A stretch of DNA of 38,739 bases from Gemmatales bacterium (lineage in GTDB: Bacteria; Planctomycetota; Planctomycetia; Gemmatales; HRBIN36), in assembly GCA_025055835.1 (NCBI GenBank), contig JANWWR010000156.1, positions 1-38,739 of the forward strand, read 5' to 3'. This document shows positions 33,303 to 38,739 of this stretch, one piece after another (the stretch's first letter is position 1; each line of letters begins with the position of its first letter). The notes under the pieces were generated by a model. It was not told the origin of the DNA, did not search any database, and saw only the letters and a program-made list of their open reading frames with translations. Position numbers and translations under genes: made by a program.

Positions 33303-33788
33303 GTGTTGACGCCCGTTCAGGTATCGCAAAGCCCGGAGAGCAAGTTCCGGGAGTATCTGGCCAGTCGGCCCAAGCCGCAACGCTTCACCTCGGCGCAGCA
33401 GAAGATGGTGCGTTTCATCTTCTCCTCGCACCAGCACTTCGACGCCGAGCAGCTGTGTGCCGACATCGCCCGGGCCGGTCTCAAGATCAGCCGGGCGACC
33501 GTGTACCGCACCCTGGCCAAGCTCGTGGACGCCGGGCTGCTTCGCCGACTTCAACTCGGGGAACGCGTCGCCTACGAACACGATTACGGCTATCCGCACC
33601 ACGACCACCTGCACTGCCAAAGCTGCGGCAAGATCATCGAGTTCCAGAATCCGACCCTGGAACGACTCTATCAGGAAGTGGCCCAACAGCACCGCTTTCT
33701 GCCCAGCGGCTACACCTTCGTCATCCGCGGCACGTGTGCCGAGTGCAATCAAGCCCGCATGACCAAACGCCGTCTCGACCTGGTCTGA
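33303..33788 (+). CDS. Fur-family metal-dependent regulator
   Basis: The 161-residue protein has the N-terminal winged helix (RFTSAQQKMVRFIFSSHQHFDAEQL, ISRATVYRTLAKLVDAGLLRRL). The dimerisation/metal domain has HHDHLHCQSCGKIIEF and GTCAECNQAR. Both C-x2-C pairs of the structural zinc site and the His-rich regulatory site are present. The group includes Fur, PerR and Zur, and the sensed metal cannot be fixed from motifs alone. The start is GTG at 33303 with GAGG upstream; a TTG follows directly. A palindromic operator sits just upstream, suggesting autoregulation. Confidence 0.9.
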   Translation: MLTPVQVSQSPESKFREYLASRPKPQRFTSAQQKMVRFIFSSHQHFDAEQLCADIARAGLKISRATVYRTLAKLVDAGLLRRLQLGERVAYEHDYGYPHHDHLHCQSCGKIIEFQNPTLERLYQEVAQQHRFLPSGYTFVIRGTCAECNQARMTKRRLDLV

Positions 33789-33808
33789 TCCGCTTGCCCC
33801 GTCACTGC

Positions 33809-35521
33809 TCACCGCACGCCGAGCCGACGCAGGACCTGGCTTAACGGCAAGGTGTTAAGCACGTCCTTTTTGGTGAGCCAGCCGCGGCGGGCCACGTCGA
33901 TGCCGAAAGGAAGGAACTTCAGTTCGCTGGGAGCGTGGGCGTCGGGATTGATGACCAGCATCACGCCGAGGCTTTTGGCGTGCTTGCAGTGGATCCAGTC
34001 GAGGTCGAGCCGGTAGGGATTGGCGTTGATCTCGATGATTTTGCCCTGCTCGGCGGCGACACGGAGGATTTGATCGAGGTCCACCTTGTACCCCTCCCGC
34101 CGCAGCAGGAGACGACCCGTGGCGTGGCCCAGCATCAGCACCTTGGGATGCATCAACGCCCGGACGATCCGCCGGGTCATCTCCTCCTGGGATTGATTGA
34201 AATGGCTGTGGACGCTGGCAACGACGTAGTCGAAGCTGGCCAGCACCTTGTCGTCATAATCAAGTTGTCCGTCGGGCAGGATGTCGCATTCCGTCCCTTT
34301 AAGCAGACGGATGCCTTTAAGGCGCTGATTCAGCGCGTCGATCTCGGCGTGTTGTCGGCGGACCCGTTCGGGACTTAAGCCGTTGGCCACGGTCAGCGAG
34401 GGCGAGTGATCGGCAATGCCGAGGTACTTCAGTCCCAGCTTTTTGGCCGCCAGGGCCATCTCCTCCAGACTCGCCGCACCGTCGCTCCAATCCGTATGGA
34501 CGTGGAAGGTGCCGCGCAGATCGCCCACCTCGATCAAATCCGGCAGCTGGTGGGCCGCGGCAGCTTCAATTTCACCCGTGTTTTCCCGCAGTTCCGGCGG
34601 AATGTAGTCGAGGTCGAGGGCTTTGAAAATGTCTGCTTCGTCCTTGCAAGGGATGCTGCGTTTCGGCCCGGCCAGTTCGTATTCGTTGAGCTTCAGCCCG
34701 TAGCTTTGCGCCCGGGCCCGCATGGCGATGTTGTGTTCCTTGCTGCCGGTGAAGTAGTGCAGGGCGAAGGGAAACTGCTCGTCGCTGACCACGCGCAAAT
34801 CGCAGTTCATGCCGTTTTCCAAAACGACGCTGGACTTGGTGGTCCCATGGGCGACGATCTGGGCGACTTCGGGCATCCTGACAAACGCATCCATGATCGG
34901 CCCCGCGTCCTGGGAACTGACAAGGACATCGAGATCGCCGATGGTCTCCTTCCGCCGCCGCAGACTGCCGCACACTTCGCTGCGGAGGACGCCGGGCAGA
35001 TTTCGCAGATGCTCCAGAATCCGGTGGGCAATCTCCTGGGCCTCGGACAGGAGGAAGCGCTTGCCGGTCTGATCGAGGAATTGCAGGCCTTCGAGAATCT
35101 TCTGTTGCGTCTTGGCCCCGAAGCCCCTGAGTTCCGCCACCCGTCCGCTCTGGCAGGCCGTTCGCAGCTTCTCCAGCGAGTCGATGCCCAGCTCGTCGTA
35201 CAGGGCCTTGACCTTCTTGGGTCCCAGTCCCGGAATGCGGAGCATCTCGACCAGACCGTGGGGAAGGCTGGCCCGCAGCTCCTCGTAGTAGGGCAGCCGA
35301 CCCGTGGTCATCAGGGTGGTGATCTTCTCCTGCATGGACTCGCCGATGCCCTTGATCTCGCCGAGGCGTTTCTGGGCCACGAGTTCTTCGAGGTTGCCCT
35401 CCAGCTGCTCGATGGCCCGGGCGGCGTTGTGATAGGCATTGGCCCGGAAGGGGTTTTCGCCCTTGAGTTCCAGGAGGGTGCCGATCTCGTCGAGAATGGC
35501 GGCGACGCGCGATTTGTCCAT
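33809..35521 (-). CDS. polX: Family X DNA polymerase/3'-5' exonuclease (PolX)
   Basis: The 570-residue protein has N-terminal helix-hairpin-helix DNA-binding segments (GEIKGIGESMQEKI, LRIPGLGPKKVKALYDELGI). The nucleotidyltransferase palm has GSLRRRKETIGDLDVLVSS (catalytic Asp pair) and a further Asp in MNCDLRVV. The C-terminal PHP phosphoesterase domain starts RGTFHVHTDWSDGAASLEEM and includes LGIADHSPSL and EINANPYRLDLDW. Bacterial PolX enzymes of this layout fill short gaps in base excision repair, and the PHP part gives 3'-5' exonuclease activity. All visible catalytic residues are intact. It is convergent with the Fur-family gene, 20 nt away. Confidence 0.94.
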   Translation of the reverse strand: MDKSRVAAILDEIGTLLELKGENPFRANAYHNAARAIEQLEGNLEELVAQKRLGEIKGIGESMQEKITTLMTTGRLPYYEELRASLPHGLVEMLRIPGLGPKKVKALYDELGIDSLEKLRTACQSGRVAELRGFGAKTQQKILEGLQFLDQTGKRFLLSEAQEIAHRILEHLRNLPGVLRSEVCGSLRRRKETIGDLDVLVSSQDAGPIMDAFVRMPEVAQIVAHGTTKSSVVLENGMNCDLRVVSDEQFPFALHYFTGSKEHNIAMRARAQSYGLKLNEYELAGPKRSIPCKDEADIFKALDLDYIPPELRENTGEIEAAAAHQLPDLIEVGDLRGTFHVHTDWSDGAASLEEMALAAKKLGLKYLGIADHSPSLTVANGLSPERVRRQHAEIDALNQRLKGIRLLKGTECDILPDGQLDYDDKVLASFDYVVASVHSHFNQSQEEMTRRIVRALMHPKVLMLGHATGRLLLRREGYKVDLDQILRVAAEQGKIIEINANPYRLDLDWIHCKHAKSLGVMLVINPDAHAPSELKFLPFGIDVARRGWLTKKDVLNTLPLSQVLRRLGVR

Positions 35522-35562
35522 GCGTTATACGCCCTCTGCCCGTCAGGTCCGCTCCGCTGCCT

Positions 35563-35583
35563 GAAGGGGTATTGTACCCCTTC
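35563..35583 (-). promoter_or_regulatory. Palindrome overlapping a possible polX promoter
   Basis: GAAGGGGTA and TACCCCTTC form a perfect 9-bp inverted repeat around a 3-nt loop, 42 nt upstream of the polX start. On the minus strand the centre reads GGGGTACAATACCCC, so a TACAAT -10 lies in the palindrome. That arrangement suggests an operator more than a terminator, since no U-tract follows. No well-spaced -35 is evident (TTGTAT at 15 nt, TTGGTT at 19 nt). Confidence 0.45.
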
Positions 35584-35968
35584 GGCTGATCATACAACCA
35601 ATCAAACCTGAACGATGTGACCCTGGAACACCTGAGTAGTCCCGGTATGTCGCATATGCTGACATATCTTCCGCCTAGCGGGCCCCGTACGGCGTTACGA
35701 GACGCCCCTGAATGACCGCGTCGAATCCCCTGCAAGAAATAAGATTTGCCAAACCCGGTTCATGGTAGCCCCAAGGATGCGGGTAAGTCTGGGGAAGAAG
35801 TGCCAGGTGTAGATCCTCATGGAGGCGATGGGATGAAGTCGAACCGCGCAGCTTCATCGTAACACGGACAGAGGACGGCATTGAAAACAAGGAAGTAGCT
35901 TGCTGAGACACCTTTCCGGAGTACCATTTGCGGGGTGCCTAAGTTCCAACGTTTCCTAGGCTGATGAC

Positions 35969-35997
35969 TTGTGCACAGGTCCGGGCCTAGTTACTAT
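35969..35997 (+). promoter_or_regulatory. Candidate promoter for the dynamin-like gene
   Basis: TTGTGC (35969-35974), a 17-nt spacer and TACTAT (35992-35997) lie 53 nt before the ATG, which is itself preceded by GGGGGT (36041-36046). Both hexamers are moderate matches. Confidence 0.42.
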
Positions 35998-36050
35998 ATT
36001 CACTTGCTTCTCGGGATGATGCATCTTGATCTAAGTGGGCGGGGGTAAGT

Positions 36051-37730
36051 ATGTTTAGTTTTTTTAGGCGAGATCCGCTACCGGCCATGCTGGCAGAGGT
36101 AGAGGGGCGATTACAAGTACTAGGAGAAAGTACTCGTAGCAGGCATTTCAAGGAATTACGTGAGGGCCTAGGACACAAGGACTTGCGAGTGGCCGTATTT
36201 GGCGAATTCAACCGAGGCAAATCGACGCTCATCAACGCTCTTGTTGGTTACGAGGTATTGCCCAGAGGCCTTGTCCCAACTACTGGTCAGGTGGTTACTG
36301 TCGCGTATGGCTCCAAGAACCAGGTGCGTGTTCGCTTTCTCAACGGCAGCGAGCAGGTGTGCAGCTTCAAGGAGATCAATTCCTTTGTTTGCCTCAGCCA
36401 AGAGGGCATTGCTCGGGAAGACATCGATGAGGTTGAGGTGACGGCAAACTCTCGGTTTCTACGAAGCGGCCTCACCTTGATCGACACGCCCGGCCTCAAC
36501 GATCGCGACGCACAAACTTTTCGAGCTCGTAATGCCATTGCCAAGGCTGACTTAGTTCTCCTGATTCTTGATGCTCGCACACTGTTAACTCAGCTAGAGC
36601 GCCAGATGTCAATTGACTGGCTGAGCCGGGACCTCGGCAAAGCTGTTGTGCCCATAGTGAACTTCATGAACTGTGTCGATGAGTCGGAACACGACGATGT
36701 GCGAGTGCGTCTCAGGCACTGGTGTGAGTCTCATCTCCCTAAAGAGCTTTCCCGGCCTTGGTTTGAAGTCAACGCCCTGGGAGCCTTACGCCATGTCTTA
36801 GGACTTCCGGGATCCACGCCTCCCAAGGACGATTACACGGAGCTGCGGTCGCAGCTTCAGAAGATGAGCACTAATACACGTCGAGGATTGCAGAGGCGCA
36901 GTCGTTTTCGCCAATTGCTGGTTAGCTTAAGGGAGACACAGTCTTGGAATAGGAGATTGTTGGCCAAATTGCGCGAAGATGCGGCCAGGGTGGAGCAAGA
37001 GAGGAATGCTCTGATTCACGACCTGAACGAACATCGACGCCGCTTCGAGGCAAATGCCTCGATTAGTCGTGATCGCGCATGCGTCCTTGCCCGCAAGGTA
37101 CTGGACAAAGGCATTCATTTCCTGGTTAATTCTGCGTTTAAAGGAGAATCCAAGACAAGGCTTGAAGCCAATGCTCAGGAATGGTACACTACAATTTTAC
37201 AGCAGGCTATCCGGCGCATTGAAAAGAAGGCTTATGACTACTTGATTAAATTAGCCGGGGACAAACTGCGCCGCCCCTCGCCCTTAACCATCGAAGAGAG
37301 AATGATCATCCGTTCACGCATTGAAGTGGATACGCTGGAGCCTATATCACCAAGCGGGGAGGCATATGGCCTTGGGGCAGGAATTGGAGCCACAATCGGT
37401 ACCTTCATCGCTCCCGGTGTCGGCACCTTGTTAGGTGCCGGCCTCGGTGCCTGGATGACTTACCTTATCGGGACCAAAGAGCCCGATTATGCGGCCGCCT
37501 ATTCGGATAAGGCGCGAGAGCACTGGGACTCCGACTCCCAGACTGTCATCAACATTCTCCAGCAGCAATATGACGCCCGAATCCAGGAGTTGAATCAGGA
37601 GTTCGACCAGCGGCTGGCAGAACTGTCACGTCAACGCCCCCAAGGGGAGCAAGAGATGCATGAGCGAATAAATCTTGACATAACTCTGGCAAAGGCGACA
37701 GAATATATCCAGTCAGAGTTGGGATGCTGA
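36051..37730 (+). CDS. Bacterial dynamin-like GTPase
   Basis: The 559-residue protein has an N-terminal dynamin-type G domain: GEFNRGKS (51-58, P-loop), PTT (76-78, switch I), DTPGLND (145-151, G3) and NCVD (207-210, G4). A long helical stalk region follows (about 280-430, with REDAARVEQERNALIHDLNEHRRRFE). A hydrophobic Gly-rich segment (439-474, GLGAGIGATIGTFIAPGVG...) could insert in membrane, and a final coiled coil (NILQQQYDARIQELNQEFDQ) ends the protein. Bacterial dynamins bind and remodel membranes, and some protect against phage-induced membrane damage or aid cell-envelope repair. All GTPase motifs are present. Codon use (frequent CTA, TTA, AGG, ATT) and lower GC set it apart from the genes to its left. 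The next gene starts 3 nt later and is probably a partner. Confidence 0.88.
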   Translation: MFSFFRRDPLPAMLAEVEGRLQVLGESTRSRHFKELREGLGHKDLRVAVFGEFNRGKSTLINALVGYEVLPRGLVPTTGQVVTVAYGSKNQVRVRFLNGSEQVCSFKEINSFVCLSQEGIAREDIDEVEVTANSRFLRSGLTLIDTPGLNDRDAQTFRARNAIAKADLVLLILDARTLLTQLERQMSIDWLSRDLGKAVVPIVNFMNCVDESEHDDVRVRLRHWCESHLPKELSRPWFEVNALGALRHVLGLPGSTPPKDDYTELRSQLQKMSTNTRRGLQRRSRFRQLLVSLRETQSWNRRLLAKLREDAARVEQERNALIHDLNEHRRRFEANASISRDRACVLARKVLDKGIHFLVNSAFKGESKTRLEANAQEWYTTILQQAIRRIEKKAYDYLIKLAGDKLRRPSPLTIEERMIIRSRIEVDTLEPISPSGEAYGLGAGIGATIGTFIAPGVGTLLGAGLGAWMTYLIGTKEPDYAAAYSDKAREHWDSDSQTVINILQQQYDARIQELNQEFDQRLAELSRQRPQGEQEMHERINLDITLAKATEYIQSELGC

Positions 37731-37733
37731 CAC

Positions 37734-38739
37734 ATGGACATCACACCGTCGGATTGGGACACGCTGCAATCGCTAGCTGAGCGTGCTGGCTTGCCCTGTG
37801 AGCGTATAGGTGCATTACGCAAACGGCTCGAAACGGACCATCCGCGCCCCGGTTCCCCTTACATTCTTCTGGTTGGGCAGCCCAACTGTGGACTGGAATT
37901 GGTCCTTGCCAAATTGGTCGGTCCTGCGGCGGCCGAGGAAGTTAAGAAGGCGGTAGGCCGGCCCGTGGTGCTTGGTCCTAAACCCACTGAGGTTCAGCCC
38001 CGGCTGGGTGCCTGGGCTACTTACAAATGGCCCAAGTGCCCGCAAGGCCACGTCATCGTGCTCTGCTCTCCTGGGCGTCCCAGTGCCGTCACGTTGGCCC
38101 AGCTGGAGTCGCTGGGCTACGTAGAGGAAGTCGTGCTCGTGACCCGCCTGGGTCAGCCTCTGCACCAGTCCGAACGCGAAATGGCCCAGGCTCTCTCGAC
38201 CGTGGCTGCGACCATCCATGTCCTAGTAGTTGCTCTACCGGGCGAAGAAGCATCCGATTCGGACATGGCTGAAGTGAAAGCCTACGGGCTTCAGCACATG
38301 CGTCTGGCTGGTTTCAATGACGGAAGGTGCCAGGGTGTACTTATTTGGTTTGTAGACGGAAGACCCCGTCAGGGTACCGTCAGTGATTTCTCCCGTCTGT
38401 TCACTCTTGAGCCCGTCACCGTGGCTTCAGGTCGTGACGGATTGGTGCGCCAAGCGTTGCGAACTCTATTGGACGAAATGCGACAGAAAGCAGAGAGCAA
38501 GCCGCCAAGCCCTCAAATTCCGATCAGCGATGAGGAATGCGACCGGCTAACAAAGGAACTCGACAGCTACCTTGCTGACCTGGGGAAAAAGGTGAACAGG
38601 TGGGTACAAAAATATCCGTCACGGACAGCGTTATCAGTTCGCGAGTTCGTTCACAATGAGTTGCGAGGGTGGGCAGCGTACACTACAATCGAGGGTAGCT
38701 GGCTGAAGTATGTAGAGCATCTCCGGCCCGGCATGCAGG
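37734..38739 (+). CDS. Degenerate dynamin-like G-domain partner (3' end outside window)
   Basis: The frame is open from the ATG at 37734 to the window end (335 codons). It has no stop and no long hydrophobic segment so far. It begins MDITPSDWDTLQSLAERAGL and reaches YILLVGQPNCGLELVLAKLV (43-62), where a P-loop would lie but with GQPNCGLE (48-55) instead of G-x4-GK[ST]. Next comes VIVLCSPGRPS (107-117), placed like DxPG but lacking the Asp. VEEVVLVTRLGQPLHQSEREM (130-150) lines up with ADLVLLILDARTLLTQLERQM of the upstream GTPase. The simplest reading is a pseudo-GTPase paralogue that works with the preceding dynamin-like protein; that pairing is inference. A helical region (DEECDRLTKELDSYLADLGKKV) follows the domain. 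Composition matches its neighbour. Confidence 0.7.
   Translation, partial: MDITPSDWDTLQSLAERAGLPCERIGALRKRLETDHPRPGSPYILLVGQPNCGLELVLAKLVGPAAAEEVKKAVGRPVVLGPKPTEVQPRLGAWATYKWPKCPQGHVIVLCSPGRPSAVTLAQLESLGYVEEVVLVTRLGQPLHQSEREMAQALSTVAATIHVLVVALPGEEASDSDMAEVKAYGLQHMRLAGFNDGRCQGVLIWFVDGRPRQGTVSDFSRLFTLEPVTVASGRDGLVRQALRTLLDEMRQKAESKPPSPQIPISDEECDRLTKELDSYLADLGKKVNRWVQKYPSRTALSVREFVHNELRGWAAYTTIEGSWLKYVEHLRPGMQ

Larger units (their letters stand above)
35522..36050. other. Intergenic region at a composition boundary
   Basis: This 529-bp stretch separates polX (leftward) from the dynamin-like gene (rightward). It is visibly poorer in GC than the DNA to its left. It contains the polX palindrome, a promoter candidate for the GTPase, and a 78-residue minus frame (35675-35911) that I do not accept as a gene. 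No tRNA, integrase or clear transposon end was seen. It may hold remnants of a former insertion, but I cannot identify one. Confidence 0.5.

Noticed and set aside
35675..35911. A 78-codon minus-strand frame in the boundary region
   Set aside because: There is no ribosome site and no recognised family. It might be a remnant of a mobile element, but nothing in it can be tied to a known transposase or intron protein.

Overview
The window is GC-rich, gene-dense bacterial DNA that looks like a planctomycete, most likely of the Gemmataceae type. The reasons are a 1,184-residue DUF1549/DUF1553 (PSD1-type) cytochrome-like protein, several small secreted or lipobox proteins, a membrane Ser/Thr kinase plus an FHA protein, a stand-alone MqnE (futalosine route to menaquinone), and many short GC-rich palindromic repeats built on GGCGAGCGG...CCGGT. 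A tungsten-type aldehyde:ferredoxin oxidoreductase would suit a thermophilic or microaerobic lifestyle, but that is inference. Genus cannot be fixed from the sequence alone.

Layout. 1-3002: the 5' end of an RNase H-like gene (minus), then a lysine 2,3-aminomutase overlapping a Ddl-like ATP-grasp ligase by ATGA. 3018-6234 (minus): a small secreted protein and an apparent cluster of His-tailed membrane protein, MoaD-like sulfur carrier and AOR-family oxidoreductase, with palindromic repeats between the genes. 6547-13861 (plus): mqnE, an old-yellow-enzyme-like flavoprotein, a repeat block, a Ser/Thr kinase, hemL, a zinc-ribbon membrane protein and a 65-residue protein. 13977-19376 (plus): the PSD1 protein, panB and trpA. 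19390-23741: DAHP synthase and a lipoprotein (minus), a polytopic membrane protein (plus) and a GT4 glycosyltransferase (minus). 23955-26796 (plus): an HU-like protein, a small lipoprotein, thioredoxin and an OprP/O-like porin. 26829-31162 (minus): FHA protein then dnaE. 31371-33788 (plus): endonuclease V, an RsbW-like ATPase, a FlgM-like anti-sigma candidate and a Fur-family regulator. 33809-35521 (minus): polX. From about 35.5 kb the composition drops visibly in GC, and a dynamin-like GTPase is followed 3 nt later by a partner that runs off the window.

Most of the window is housekeeping metabolism: aromatic amino acids (aroF, trpA), menaquinone (mqnE), tetrapyrrole (hemL), pantothenate (panB), and replication and repair (dnaE, polX, nfi). 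Three gene groups deserve attention as possible systems. The first is the aminomutase/ATP-grasp pair, where both lysine-specificity aspartates of KamA are present. The second is the AOR/MoaD/His-rich membrane cluster. The third is the dynamin-like GTPase with a partner that looks like a degenerate G domain, at the edge of a compositionally distinct segment; this is the best candidate here for a poorly described system.

The palindromic repeat family is the most striking non-gene signal. It fills three intergenic spaces, its stems change with compensation between the arms, and it has entered coding sequences in frame: trpA carries about 69 extra residues made of it, the AOR gene carries two tandem 33-bp units, and the PSD1 gene carries related elements.
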